From assembly GCA_046484845.1 (NCBI GenBank), contig JAWOIB010000068.1, positions 1 to 37,116 on the forward strand: a DNA stretch of 37,116 bases, in the 5' to 3' direction. Below, in pieces: positions 16,360 to 24,911 of this stretch. The notes beneath the pieces are model-generated. The model was not told the DNA's origin and did not search any database. It worked only from the letters and a program-made list of their open reading frames with translations. This DNA is from DSBX01 sp046484845 (lineage in GTDB: Bacteria > Hydrothermota > Tepidihabitantia > Tepidihabitantales > Tepidihabitantaceae). The translations under genes and the position numbers were made by a program. The first letter of the stretch is position 1, and each line of letters starts with the position of its first letter.

Positions 16360-16391
16360 CCCCCCTCCCCTACCCCCCGGGTCATCCCCCC
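16360..16391 (-). other. G-quadruplex motif
   Basis: The minus strand carries four G-runs of 6, 6, 4 and 6 with loops of 7, 2 and 1 nt (plus-strand C-runs 16360-16365, 16367-16370, 16373-16378 and 16386-16391). This meets the usual G4 rule and touches the start of the 12-bp repeat array. Confidence 0.7.
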
Positions 16392-16583
16392 GGTCATCGG
16401 GCCGGTGACCCGGAGAGCGACCCGGCCGGTCATTCGCCCGGTCATCCGGCGCATCACCCGGCCGCTCATCCGCCGGGCAACCCGGCCCAGCATCGGCCCG
16501 GTAACCGGACCGGTCACCGGGCCGCTCGTCCCCCCGGTCACCGCCCGCATCACCGACCCGGCCACCGCCCGGGTCAGCCCGGG
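16380..16583. repeat. Array of 17 degenerate 12-bp repeats
   Basis: Exactly in-phase 12-bp units with consensus GGTCATCCGGCC run from 16380 to 16583 without indels (for example 16392 GGTCATCGGGCC, 16512 GGTCACCGGGCC, 16440 GGTCATCCGGCG). The positions ggt-cat/cac and the final ccggcc are best kept. The period is a multiple of three, so all frames give four-residue repeats, but no gene signals accompany it. There are no spacers, so it is not a CRISPR array. Confidence 0.85.
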
Positions 16584-16603
16584 AATGCAGGTACGAGCAC
16601 CGG

Positions 16604-16634
16604 GCGGCGGCCCGCCGGGGTGGCGGGCCGCCGC
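16604..16634. other. Perfect 13-bp GC hairpin
   Basis: GCGGCGGCCCGCC (16604-16616) and its exact complement (16622-16634) flank the loop GGGGT. A shorter relative of the same stem (GCGGCCCGCC) occurs after hsp20 at 29050-29074. It may be a terminator-like or processing structure; no T-tract is present. Confidence 0.6.
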
Positions 16635-17024
16635 AGGAACCTGCCCGGTCCGGCGCGAGAGCAGGCTTCCGCGTCGTCCGGGTCTCGCCGGGCGGCAAAG
16701 TCGTGCGCGGTCAGACGGACCTGCTCCGCACCCACCAACTTGTAGCAGATACTTGTCCGGCCCGGGATTTGCGGGGGACGGCCCGGATGCCGTTGCCGGC
16801 ACCACGGTCGCAGTACAGCAGTAGTCTGAAGGAACGATTCACATCCGGCATGACCGGGCCGGCGAAGTCCAGCACCTCCGCCTGCCCGATCGACCTAAAC
16901 CTCGACGCCCTTCGGCAAGAAGTCGCTATGACACTTTCGCTGTGGTTTGACAGCTCGAATATGCCTGCCCGGGGCCGGCTGAAATCCGGCCGTTGCGGAG
17001 GGTTAGCGCGAAGAGCGGGCCTGG

Positions 17025-17915
17025 TCAGGCATCCTCGAACAGCGCCCGGGCGTAGGACGCGGCCTCGAACGGTTCCAGGTCTTCGAGCGTCTCCCCGGTC
17101 CCGATGTAGCGTATCGGCAGGCCGAGCTCAAGCGCGACCGCAATCAGCACCCCGGCACGGGCGGTACCGTCGAGCTTGGCCACAATCAACCCGGTCAGCC
17201 CGAGCTGTTCGTGGAACACCTGGGCCTGGCGCAACCCGTTCTGGCCCACGGTCGCGTCGAGGACCAGCAGGGTCTCATCCGGCGCGCCCGGCCGGACCTT
17301 GCCCAGCACCCGCTTGATCTTCACGACTTCCTGCATCAGGTCGGTCCGGGTGTGCAGCCGGCCGGCGGTGTCCACAATCACGACGTCGTCGCCCCGGCTC
17401 TTCGCCCGGCTGACTGCGTCGAACGCGACCGCGGCCGCGTCCTGCCCCTGCCGGGACCCGACGAACTCGACCCCGGCCCGCTCCGCCCAGACCGCCAGTT
17501 GCTCCGCCGCCGCATCGCGGTAGGTGTCCGCTGCGGCCAGCACCACCCGCCGGCCTTCCTGGCGCAGCCGGTAGCAGAGCTTGCCGGTGGTGGTGGTCTT
17601 GCCCGAGCCGTTGACCCCGACAATCATCATCACCTGCGGCACCGCCGCCGGGTCCGGCGCCGCGGCCGGCGGCTGGCTCGGGGCGAGAATGCGCGCGATT
17701 TCTTCTTCGAGCGCCGCCCGCCGGTCCCCGCCCGCCCGGCGCATCCGCTCGAGCAGCAGCCCGGTTGCCCGCACCCCGACGTCCGCGCCGAGCAGGAGCT
17801 CTTCGAGCTCCTCGACATCCTCGGTCTTGAGCAGCCGCTGGAACACCTGCCGCGTCCGGGCCAGCCCGGCCGCCAGCCGGCGAATGCCCCGGCCGATGCC
17901 ACCGAACGGCGCCAT
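17025..17915 (-). CDS. ftsY: Signal recognition particle receptor FtsY
   Basis: SRP-type GTPase that receives ribosome-nascent chain complexes at the membrane for co-translational insertion. The 296-aa protein has an N domain (residues about 1-85, including TEDVEELEELLLGADVG). The G domain shows the P-loop GVNGSGKTTTTGKL, DTYRDAAAEQL, DTAGRLHT, the LDATVGQNG segment and AKLDGTARAG, plus the C-terminal GTGETLEDLEPF. It lacks the long acidic A domain of E. coli FtsY, as is usual outside proteobacteria. The ATG is 3 nt after the smc stop, matching the smc-ftsY order seen in many bacteria. Confidence 0.96.
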   Translation of the reverse strand: MAPFGGIGRGIRRLAAGLARTRQVFQRLLKTEDVEELEELLLGADVGVRATGLLLERMRRAGGDRRAALEEEIARILAPSQPPAAAPDPAAVPQVMMIVGVNGSGKTTTTGKLCYRLRQEGRRVVLAAADTYRDAAAEQLAVWAERAGVEFVGSRQGQDAAAVAFDAVSRAKSRGDDVVIVDTAGRLHTRTDLMQEVVKIKRVLGKVRPGAPDETLLVLDATVGQNGLRQAQVFHEQLGLTGLIVAKLDGTARAGVLIAVALELGLPIRYIGTGETLEDLEPFEAASYARALFEDA

Positions 17916-17918
17916 CGG

Positions 17919-20900
17919 TCAGCTGACCGACGCGCCGGCTTCGCTGTCGCGGTACTCGGCGAGGTTGACCGACACGAGCTTGGACACCCCCGGCTGCTCG
18001 GCGGTGACCCCGAACAGCGAGTCCGCCCGCTCGACCGTCACGCGGTTGTGGGTGATGATGACCACCTGGGTGTGCGCCGACATCTGCTTCAGGTAGTCCG
18101 CGAACCGGCCGACGTTGGCGTCGTCGAGCGGCGCGTCGATTTCGTCCAGGAAACAAAACGGCGCCGGCTTGACGCGGTAGAACGCGAACAGCAGCGATAC
18201 CGCCAGCAGCGCTTTCTCGCCGTCCGAGAGCTGTTCCAGCCGCTTGGGATTCTTGCCCCGGGGCCGGGCGGTGATGACGATGTCCGACTCGAGCGGGTTC
18301 TGCTCGTCGAGCAGTTCCAGGTCCGCCTCACCGGCCAGGAACATCTGCCGGAACGCCTCCCGAAAATGCTCCCGGACCTGGCTGTAGGTTTCGAGGAACC
18401 GCTCGCGGGCGTGGCGGTCGATTTCCGCCATCGAGCCGATCAGGTTCTCGCGCGCCGCGACCACGTCCGCCCGCTGGGCGGCCAGCTTGTCCAGGTCCTT
18501 CCGCTCCTGCTCGTGCTCCTCGACCGCCAGCGGGTTGACCTGGCCCAGCGCGGCCAGCCGGTCCCGGATTTCGGCCAGCCGGCCCGCCACGTTCTCTTCC
18601 GCCCCGGGCTTGAAATTGACGATGTCGGTGCCGTACTCGGTCGCGGCCTCGTGGCGGATCGCCTCGCGCTGCTGGGTAAAAGCATGCAGTGTCATCCGCT
18701 GGTCGAGCAGCAGCGCCTGGTTCCGCTCCCGCGCCTCCCGGTGCTCCGCGAGGTTGCGTTCCAGCTCTTCCTCGGACCGGACCAGGTCCGCCACCGACAG
18801 CTCGCCCGCCCGCGCCTCGAGCGCCGCAATTTCCTCCCGGGCCGCGGCCAGTTCCGGCCGGGACGCCTCGCGCTCCTCCGCCAGCCGGGCGGCATCGGCG
18901 CGCGCCGCCGCCGCCCGCTGCTCCAGCCCGGTTGCCCGCTGCCGCCGCTCTTCGATGCTGCGGCGCAGAAAATCCCGCTCGCTCTCCAGCCGCGACACCT
19001 GCTGCCGGCCGTCGCTCAGCCGGGCCAGCCGCTCGCTCGCCCGGGCCAGCCGGTCCCGCGCCTCCTGCTCCCGGGTCCCGGCCTCCTCGTCCACCCGGCG
19101 CTGGACCGCGGTCTGGCTTTCGACCTTGGCGTCGAGCGCCTCGAGTTCCAGCCGGACAGTCGCCAGCGCGCGCTCGTTCTCGCGCCGGCTGTTGCCTGCC
19201 TGCTCAAGCTCGCTCAGCAGCCGGGCTTCCTCCCGCTCGACCTCCGCCAGCCGTGCGCCCAGCGTCTCGCTCCGCACCTCGGTCGTGCCCCGCACCCGCT
19301 CCGCCTTGACCAGCGTCGCCCGGGCTTCCTCGACCTGCCGGTGCAGCGCGACCGCCGCGCTTTCTAGCCCGGACTCGCGCGCGGCCAGCCCGGCCAGTTC
19401 TTCCTCGGCCCGCGCCAGCCCGGCCGCGGTGTCCGCCAGCTGGCGCTCGAGCCGCAGCCGGCCCCGCGCCGGCCCGGCCACCACGTAACCGCCCTGCTCG
19501 AGCCGGGCGTACCCGCGCCGGTTGACCAGCAGCCGGCCCGGCAGCCGCCGGGCGAGCGCCTCGAGGTCAGCGTTGTCGCCCGCCACGACCGCCGACCCGA
19601 CCGCCCGGGCCACCGCCATCGGGCAGCCCAGCCGCAGCCCGACGTGCCGGCTGAGCAGGTCCAGCGATTCCGGCGTTCCCGGGTCCGCCGGCGCCGCGCC
19701 CCCGGGTTCGCTCTCGGTTACCAGCCCGCAGCCCGATTCTGGGCCGTGCTCCGCCAGCCGGGCCAGTTCCTCGGAGCTCAGCCCGCCCGCGACGACCAGG
19801 AACTGCAGCACCGACTGCAGCGCCGCCTCGCAGGCCCGCTCCCAGCCTTCTTCAATCTCCAGGTAGCCGCCGATTTCGCCCCGGACCCGCTCGCCCAGTT
19901 GCTCGCGCACCGGCGTGACCAGGTCCGGCAGCGCCGAGCGGAGCACTGCCAGCTCTTTCTCCAGCCGACCGCGCCGCTCCCGGGACGCCAGCAGCGCCCG
20001 GTGAATCTCCGCCCGCTCCCGGGCGCTCCGCGTCAGCGCCGCCTCACCGTCCGCCAGTTGCTGCCGGGCGCGTTCCAGCGCCTCGGTTGCGGCCTCCGCG
20101 GCATGCCCGGCCTCTTCGCGCTCCGCCCGCAGCTGCGCCAGCCGGGCCCGGGTCTCGTCCCGCTCGCGCGCCAGCCGCTCTGCGTTTTCGGCCAGGTTCC
20201 GGCCGACCGCGACCAGGTAATCCTCTCGGCTGCCTACCGCGTTCCGCTTCTCGAGCAGGCCCTGGAAGCTCTCGCGTACCGACTGCCCGTGCACTCGCAG
20301 TTCGTGGAGTTTCTGTTCCGCCTGCGCGGTCTCCTGCTGGGCCTTCTCCAGCTCCGCCTGCAGTTCCTGCTGGCGGGCGTTCGCCTGCTCCAGCTTCCGG
20401 ACCGCCTGGTTGAACGCCTCTTCGAGTTCGGCCATGCTCCGGGCAAGCTCTTCGCGGTCCGCGTCCGCCCGGGCCGCGTCCTCCTCGAGGAATGCGGTGC
20501 GCTGGCCCGTCACCAGATCCCGGTTCTCGACCCCGGCCAGCGCGTCCCGCCGCCGCCGCATCTCGGTCGCGATGAGCTCCTTCCGGCTCTGGACTTCCCG
20601 CACCTGCTCGCGGCTGCGCGCGAGCTCCGCCTCGAGCCGGTGGATGTCGTTCAGCCGCTCCGCCTCCGCGGCCTCCAGCGCTTCGACGTCCCGGCTCAGC
20701 GCCGCCGCGTCCCGTGCCGCCGCCTCGTAGTCCTCCTTCAGTTCGAGCAGCCGCAGGTCCCGCTCCTCCGCCCGCAGCTTCTCCCACACCCGCAGCCGTC
20801 CCGACTGCCGTCGGAGCGAGCGCACCACCCGCTCGCGCTCCGCGATGATGTCGTCCAACCGGACCAGGTCGGCTTCGGTCAGCTCGAGCTTGCGCAGGCA

Positions 20901-21413
20901 GTCCGCCTTCGCCTCTCGGTACTTCGCCAGCGTCGCCGCCTCCTCGAACATCCGGCGGACGTTGCCGGCGATGATCTCGCGCATCTGGCGCAGGTCGAAT
21001 ATCGAGTAGGCCCGGGTGCCGATGCCCGACTGGAGGAACACCTCCATGATGTCCTTCATCCGGCAGGGCTGGCGGTTGAGGTAGTACTCGCTCTCACCGG
21101 TGCGGAAGTAGCGCCGGCGGATTTCGATTTCCGCCGGGTACTCGGGCAGCGAGTCATTGGCCAGCACCAGCCGGACCTCGGCCAGGTTGGTCGGCGCGAT
21201 GGTGGCGGTGCCGCCGAAAATCAGGTCTTCGTTCTTTGCGCAGCGCAGCACGGTCGAACTCTGCTCGCCCAGCACCCAGCGCAGCGCGTCAAGAATGTTG
21301 GTCTTGCCGCAGCCGTTCGGCCCGATGACCGCATTCATCCGCGACGAGAACCGCAGGGTGGTCTTATCCTGGAACGACTTGAACCCGACCAGCTGGAGCT
21401 CGCTGATGTGCAC
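17919..21413 (-). CDS. smc: Chromosome partition protein SMC
   Basis: Condensin ATPase that compacts and helps segregate chromosomes. From the GTG at 21413 the 1164-aa protein starts HISELQLVGFKSF, the normal SMC N-terminus. An upstream in-frame TTG at 21446 would add residues that are really the promoter. Walker A is GPNGCGKT (31-38). Two long coiled-coil arms with Glu/Arg/Ala-rich heptads flank a hinge at about 495-640. The C-terminal head has Walker B FLDEIDAPLDD (about 1087-1097). The ABC signature reads LSDGEKA (1062-1068) where LSGGE is usual, coded at 18222-18224. The -10 lies 5 nt before the GTG, so the message appears leaderless. It is followed by ftsY. Confidence 0.96.
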   Translation of the reverse strand: MHISELQLVGFKSFQDKTTLRFSSRMNAVIGPNGCGKTNILDALRWVLGEQSSTVLRCAKNEDLIFGGTATIAPTNLAEVRLVLANDSLPEYPAEIEIRRRYFRTGESEYYLNRQPCRMKDIMEVFLQSGIGTRAYSIFDLRQMREIIAGNVRRMFEEAATLAKYREAKADCLRKLELTEADLVRLDDIIAERERVVRSLRRQSGRLRVWEKLRAEERDLRLLELKEDYEAAARDAAALSRDVEALEAAEAERLNDIHRLEAELARSREQVREVQSRKELIATEMRRRRDALAGVENRDLVTGQRTAFLEEDAARADADREELARSMAELEEAFNQAVRKLEQANARQQELQAELEKAQQETAQAEQKLHELRVHGQSVRESFQGLLEKRNAVGSREDYLVAVGRNLAENAERLARERDETRARLAQLRAEREEAGHAAEAATEALERARQQLADGEAALTRSARERAEIHRALLASRERRGRLEKELAVLRSALPDLVTPVREQLGERVRGEIGGYLEIEEGWERACEAALQSVLQFLVVAGGLSSEELARLAEHGPESGCGLVTESEPGGAAPADPGTPESLDLLSRHVGLRLGCPMAVARAVGSAVVAGDNADLEALARRLPGRLLVNRRGYARLEQGGYVVAGPARGRLRLERQLADTAAGLARAEEELAGLAARESGLESAAVALHRQVEEARATLVKAERVRGTTEVRSETLGARLAEVEREEARLLSELEQAGNSRRENERALATVRLELEALDAKVESQTAVQRRVDEEAGTREQEARDRLARASERLARLSDGRQQVSRLESERDFLRRSIEERRQRATGLEQRAAAARADAARLAEEREASRPELAAAREEIAALEARAGELSVADLVRSEEELERNLAEHREARERNQALLLDQRMTLHAFTQQREAIRHEAATEYGTDIVNFKPGAEENVAGRLAEIRDRLAALGQVNPLAVEEHEQERKDLDKLAAQRADVVAARENLIGSMAEIDRHARERFLETYSQVREHFREAFRQMFLAGEADLELLDEQNPLESDIVITARPRGKNPKRLEQLSDGEKALLAVSLLFAFYRVKPAPFCFLDEIDAPLDDANVGRFADYLKQMSAHTQVVIITHNRVTVERADSLFGVTAEQPGVSKLVSVNLAEYRDSEAGASVS

Positions 21414-21418
21414 GGGCA

Positions 21419-21446
21419 AGAATATGACTGCTGCCCGGCAAGTCAA
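21419..21446 (-). promoter_or_regulatory. Promoter of smc-ftsY, leaderless type
   Basis: Minus-strand TTGACT (21446-21441), a 16-nt spacer, TATTCT (21424-21419), then 5 nt to the GTG of smc. It lies about 20 nt after the stop of the preceding gene. Confidence 0.72.
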
Positions 21447-21465
21447 GCCCCGTGGGACTGCCGGG

Positions 21466-22452
21466 CTAGCCGATGATGACCGCCGCGGCCTCCGCCGCGC
21501 CGGCCGGCCGGACCGCGAGCGGCACCCCCGCCGCCCGCACCGTCACCGATGCTTCCTGCCGCTGGTCCGAGTACCGGGCGCAGATGCGGGCCGCGAGCTC
21601 CCGGTCCGTCTCCCGGTCCGGTATCAGCAGCCCCACCGGCCCGGGCAGTTCGCTCGCGTCAATTACCGCCGCGCCCGCCGGCGCCCGCCGGACCAGTTCG
21701 TCGTTCTCAACCTCGTTCCGGCCCACCACCAGCCGTACCCCGGAGCCCAGCCGGAAATGCCGCCCCAGCCGCAATAGCTCCAACACCGCGACCGAGTCCT
21801 CGCCGTGCTCGAAGGCCTCCCGTACCCGACGCGCGTAACCGACGTCCGTCAGGAGACAGCCACCCGCCGGGTTGGCGAAACCCGATACTCCCAGTGCCGC
21901 CGCCAGCGCGAACTGCCGCTTCCGGCTCCGGCCCTGGATATCCAGCAAACGCTCCCGGTCCACGATGCCCTCCCGTTCCGGCACCGTCGGCTCGAGCAGC
22001 CGGGCGGACAGCGGTCGCAGCAGGTAGCCTTCCGCGCCGGACCGCCTCGCCACCAGCTCCAGCCCGGGCTTGCGCTGGGACATCGGCCGCTGGCCGAGCA
22101 CTTCGCCGGTGATGACGAACGCCGCGCCCCGCGACCGGCCCCATTCCCAGGCCCGCCTGACCATCAGGATGTGGCAGTCGATGCAGGGGTTCAGGTTCCG
22201 GCCGTGGCCGTAACGTGGCGACTTGACCAGCTCGACGAAACCCTCGTCAATCGGCAGCCGGACCAGTTCGATGCCCAGAAGCTCGGAAACAACCTCGGCC
22301 GGTCCCGGGCCATCGAGCGGCGGTGGGCAGTAGCCGCCGGAAAAGTTGACGCCGGTGACCTCGATGCCCTGGTCCTGGATGAGTCGCACCGCCAGCGCCG
22401 AGTCGAGGCCGCCCGACATCAGCGCGACGCAGCCCGCGCGGGTGTTCGTCAC
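21466..22452 (-). CDS. PP-loop ATPase of the MnmA/ThiI-like tRNA thiolation group
   Basis: The 328-aa protein has the PP-loop ALMSGGLDSALAV near the N-terminus, then GVNFSGGYCPPP, the MnmA-like NPCIDCHILMVRRAWEW and FVITGEVLGQRPMSQ, and LEPTVPEREGIVDRERLLDI. These motifs indicate ATP-dependent adenylation and sulfur transfer to tRNA uridine. A further roughly 120 residues at the C-terminus (LGRHFRLGSGVRLVVGRNEVENDEL) resemble the NFACT-R-like tail of short thermophile homologues. The start is set to GTG at 22452, whose GTGA overlaps the stop of the preceding gene; a further upstream start would overlap it by 40 nt. Which uridine is modified cannot be decided from the sequence. Confidence 0.82.
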   Translation of the reverse strand: MTNTRAGCVALMSGGLDSALAVRLIQDQGIEVTGVNFSGGYCPPPLDGPGPAEVVSELLGIELVRLPIDEGFVELVKSPRYGHGRNLNPCIDCHILMVRRAWEWGRSRGAAFVITGEVLGQRPMSQRKPGLELVARRSGAEGYLLRPLSARLLEPTVPEREGIVDRERLLDIQGRSRKRQFALAAALGVSGFANPAGGCLLTDVGYARRVREAFEHGEDSVAVLELLRLGRHFRLGSGVRLVVGRNEVENDELVRRAPAGAAVIDASELPGPVGLLIPDRETDRELAARICARYSDQRQEASVTVRAAGVPLAVRPAGAAEAAAVIIG

Positions 22453-24209
22453 CGGGCCCGGCCGGTGTTGTGCGCGTCGCGCTGCCATTTCGGCCAGGGC
22501 GCGGCCGGGTCGAGCGGCCCGTCCCGGTAGCCCGCGATGCAGAAGATACCGTCGTAGTAGGCAACGATGATGTCGCCCCGGCTGGTCAGCGTCGGCTGGA
22601 TGCGCGGCATGTCGTCTCGACCGGCCGGGTGGTCTGAGAGAACACAGCGCCAGCGTTCAACGCCGTCGTCCTGTCCGAGGCAGTGGACCGCCTCCGATTC
22701 GGGGGAGACCAGGTACAGCAGCCCGTTGGCGGCCAGCGCCGGCGTGCAATCCATCTGGGCCTCCTCGTCCCACGTCGTCCATCGCTCGGTGCCATCGAAC
22801 TCCAGACACGCGGTAGTGATGTCGGTTGCGCAGTAGATGGCGTCCCTGCCGACCGCGATGCCGTATGCGAGCCGGGAGTCGTGGGTCCAGAGCGGACTGC
22901 CGTCCGGGCCAAGCGCCCCGACCACGCAGCGGGTGTAGTCAACCGGCGCGCTGTAGTAAACCCGGTCCGCGCCGTCAACCGCTAGCGCGTACACGGAATG
23001 ACCATCGCTGACCCGGGTTTCCCAGATCACCGAGTCGAGGTCCGGGGTCAGGCAGGCGATCGTGCTCGCCCGGCCGACGATCACGTTTCCTGCGGAAGTC
23101 GCCACCGGCGGCGAGAGAACCGTCACCGAGTCGAACGAGGCGATAACCTCGACCCCGGTACCGCGGTCCTCGAAGCACCAGAGCCGGCCCTCGTTATGCG
23201 GCCGAATGCCCCGGAAGTAGTCCCAAGTCGCGTAGACCCTGCTCCCGGCAATCACCGGCGCGCTCCAGCGGCCGGTCGTCTCCGGCCGTACCGACCATAC
23301 CTCAACCAGCCCCGGCGTGTAGGCCGAGAACGCGCCGTCGCTCCGGCCGACGATGAGATGACCGACCTGCTCGTTCCAGGCCGGGTACGGGCTGAACTCT
23401 GCGCCCGGCGGCCCGGGCAGTATGCGGTGGCTCGCCCCGATGGCGTGCAGGTCCCGACCGCTGACGATGACTAGTTCCTCGCCGCCGGCGAACACGACCA
23501 GCGGCGTGCCGTCGTAGGCGATCCGGCGCTCGGGCCGGTACGACCAGCGCACCGCCCCGGTTTCCCCGACCACCAGCGTCTCGGACGGGCTCCAGTCGCT
23601 CTCGCTGCCCTTCCAGTCCCGGGCCTTCGCCCGCACCGGCACCAACCCGGTCCGCCCGAACCGGTGCGAGTCCAGCGCCCATCCGGATACGCCACCGTCG
23701 GTGAACCCGGTCCAGGCCCCGACCGTACCGCCGTAATCGAACAGGTACTGCACGCTGTCCAGGTCCGGGTCCCGCGCATGCGCCCGGAAGAGGGTCCAGG
23801 CGTCGGGCAGCGCCCGCTCCGGCAACCGCAGCGTCGGCACCGCCGGCACCCCGTTCGCCCGCACCGTCATCGTCACCGGCGCGGACCAGTCCGAGGTCTC
23901 GTCCGTCCGGCCGGCGGACGCAGCCCGGAAGCTCACTTCGTGACCGCCCGGGGCCGTCCAGGCATGGCGCATCGTAGCGGTGTCGCCCGACCCGGACACC
24001 GCCGAGGTGTCAGTTCGGCCGTCGCCCCAGTCCGCGATGAACACCACCGGCCTGCCGTCTGGTGACCGGCTGGTAACCCGGAACCCTACCGGCTGGGACT
24101 GGTACGCCTCGGCGGGATGCTCGACGATTTCCGGCGGGAGCGGCGCGACATCCGTGCAGGCCAGCAGCGTCAGCACCCCCGCCGCGGTGACGAACCGCTT
24201 CACGTTCAT
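22449..24209 (-). CDS. Lipoprotein with Ig-like domains and PQQ-type beta-propeller
   Basis: The 586-aa product has a lipoprotein signal (MNVKRFVTAAGVLTLLAC; Cys18 as the lipidation site). Two Ig/PKD-like segments follow (about 25-205, with DWGDGRTDTSA and FDYGGTVGAWTG). The remainder is a PQQ-like propeller with repeated A-x-x-G-x-(I/V)-Y-x-x-(S/A) and W strands (VYYSAPVDYT, LLYLVSPESEAVHCL), ending in WPKWQRDAHNTGRA, a frequent closing strand of this class. It is probably a surface or periplasmic scaffold protein. The message is predicted to be leaderless: the -10 TAAGAT lies 5 nt before the ATG and no Shine-Dalgarno is present. Confidence 0.82.
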   Translation of the reverse strand: MNVKRFVTAAGVLTLLACTDVAPLPPEIVEHPAEAYQSQPVGFRVTSRSPDGRPVVFIADWGDGRTDTSAVSGSGDTATMRHAWTAPGGHEVSFRAASAGRTDETSDWSAPVTMTVRANGVPAVPTLRLPERALPDAWTLFRAHARDPDLDSVQYLFDYGGTVGAWTGFTDGGVSGWALDSHRFGRTGLVPVRAKARDWKGSESDWSPSETLVVGETGAVRWSYRPERRIAYDGTPLVVFAGGEELVIVSGRDLHAIGASHRILPGPPGAEFSPYPAWNEQVGHLIVGRSDGAFSAYTPGLVEVWSVRPETTGRWSAPVIAGSRVYATWDYFRGIRPHNEGRLWCFEDRGTGVEVIASFDSVTVLSPPVATSAGNVIVGRASTIACLTPDLDSVIWETRVSDGHSVYALAVDGADRVYYSAPVDYTRCVVGALGPDGSPLWTHDSRLAYGIAVGRDAIYCATDITTACLEFDGTERWTTWDEEAQMDCTPALAANGLLYLVSPESEAVHCLGQDDGVERWRCVLSDHPAGRDDMPRIQPTLTSRGDIIVAYYDGIFCIAGYRDGPLDPAAPWPKWQRDAHNTGRAR

Positions 24210-24214
24210 GGTCT

Positions 24215-24243
24215 ATCTTAGCCCGGGACCCCAGCTGCGTCAA
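24215..24243 (-). promoter_or_regulatory. Promoter of the PQQ-propeller lipoprotein, leaderless type
   Basis: Minus-strand TTGACG (24243-24238), a 17-nt spacer, TAAGAT (24220-24215), then 5 nt to the ATG. Confidence 0.7.
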
Positions 24244-24249
24244 TTGCTC

Positions 24250-24281
24250 GAAAGAGAGACCGGGGCGGTGACGCCCCGGTC
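24250..24281 (-). terminator. Intrinsic terminator of the Spy-like gene
   Basis: A 10-bp perfect stem, GACCGGGGCG (24258-24267) with CGCCCCGGTC (24272-24281), and a 4-nt loop. On the minus strand it is followed by TCTCTTT. It lies 27 nt after the stop of the Spy-like gene. Confidence 0.78.
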
Positions 24282-24307
24282 TTGGGAGGCAGACAGCAGG
24301 AAGGAGG

Positions 24308-24880
24308 CTACTTCTCGCCGTGTCCCGAACAGTTCTCGCAATCACCCTGGCAGTCGCCCTGCCGGCCCTGGCCGCGCATGCCCCGACCCTTACGGCCTTC
24401 ACCGCCCATGCCTTTACCTCGCCGCTCGCCTTCGCGACCGGCCGCCCGGAGCTGCTCCCGCTGCTCCGGCGTCAGCAGTTCGAGCATCGCCACCCGGAGA
24501 TTCACCCGGGCGACTTCCAGCTTCTCGCGCAGGCCGGAGATCTCCTTAACCTTGGCAACCAGCTTCCTGGCTTCCAGCTTCTCCGCCCGCCAGAGCGCAA
24601 CCATCTCGGTCGCCTTAACCTCGAGGTCGGCCCGCACTGTCGCCAGCGCCTTCACCTGCTCGGCCCGCAACTCATCAAGCTTCTGACGCTGGGCCTCGGT
24701 CAGCTCCACCCCGCGCAGGCCCAGACCCGCCCGGCGGCCCATCCGCATCCCTTCGCCCGACCTCATCCCGGCCTTGCCGCACCCGTCGCAGTCATGACCG
24801 GCTTCGGCCGCGACCGTCACCGCCGGTAGCGCGACCAGCAGCAGCGCGACCAGCAGCATCAGTGGTGTTCTACTTCTCAT
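24308..24880 (-). CDS. Secreted Spy/CpxP-family protein with cysteine metal motifs
   Basis: A 190-aa periplasmic protein. A signal peptide (MRSRTPLMLLVALLLVALPAVTVAA) is followed by a mostly helical body with two LTxxQ motifs, LTEAQRQKLDEL and LTPEQREQLRAA, the mark of the Spy/CpxP/ZraP family of periplasmic chaperones and metal-stress proteins. Cys-rich ends (HDCDGCGKAGM near the N-terminus, DCQGDCENCSGHGE at the C-terminus) and a Met-rich stretch (GMRMGRR) suggest metal binding. AAAGGAG precedes the ATG. It is the last gene after an ECF sigma/anti-sigma pair, separated from it by a long hairpin, and is followed by a terminator. It is a plausible output of the sigma module. Confidence 0.85.
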   Translation of the reverse strand: MRSRTPLMLLVALLLVALPAVTVAAEAGHDCDGCGKAGMRSGEGMRMGRRAGLGLRGVELTEAQRQKLDELRAEQVKALATVRADLEVKATEMVALWRAEKLEARKLVAKVKEISGLREKLEVARVNLRVAMLELLTPEQREQLRAAGREGERRGKGMGGEGRKGRGMRGQGRQGDCQGDCENCSGHGEK

Positions 24881-24911
24881 CTTCGGATTCTCCTTTGTTG
24901 GTCCTGTTTGT

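Larger units (their letters stand above)
15781..17024. other. 1.24-kb gene-free stretch
   Basis: It holds, in order, the histidine phosphatase leader and promoter (to 16039), about 320 bases in which I see nothing, a minus-strand G-quadruplex motif, a 17-unit 12-bp repeat array, a 13-bp hairpin (16604-16634), about 330 bases with nothing clear, and a weak 6-bp hairpin (16973-16991) after ftsY. Open frames through the repeats exist on both strands, but they have no promoter, ribosome binding site or recognisable protein. I found no tRNA, SRP RNA, tmRNA or RNase P signature. Confidence 0.6.

Noticed and set aside
16380..16583. CRISPR array
   Set aside because: Units are 12 bp, directly adjacent and without unique spacers; no cas genes are nearby.
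16276..16824. Long open frames on both strands through the 12-bp repeats, read as Val-Thr-Gly-Pro or Gly-His-Pro type repeat proteins
   Set aside because: All frames are open because the period is a multiple of three. None has a promoter, ribosome binding site or non-repeat domain, and flanking parts show no family.
21411..21446. smc start at TTG 21446
   Set aside because: This would turn the -35 and -10 into codons and add residues absent from the SMC family. GTG 21413 gives the normal N-terminus.
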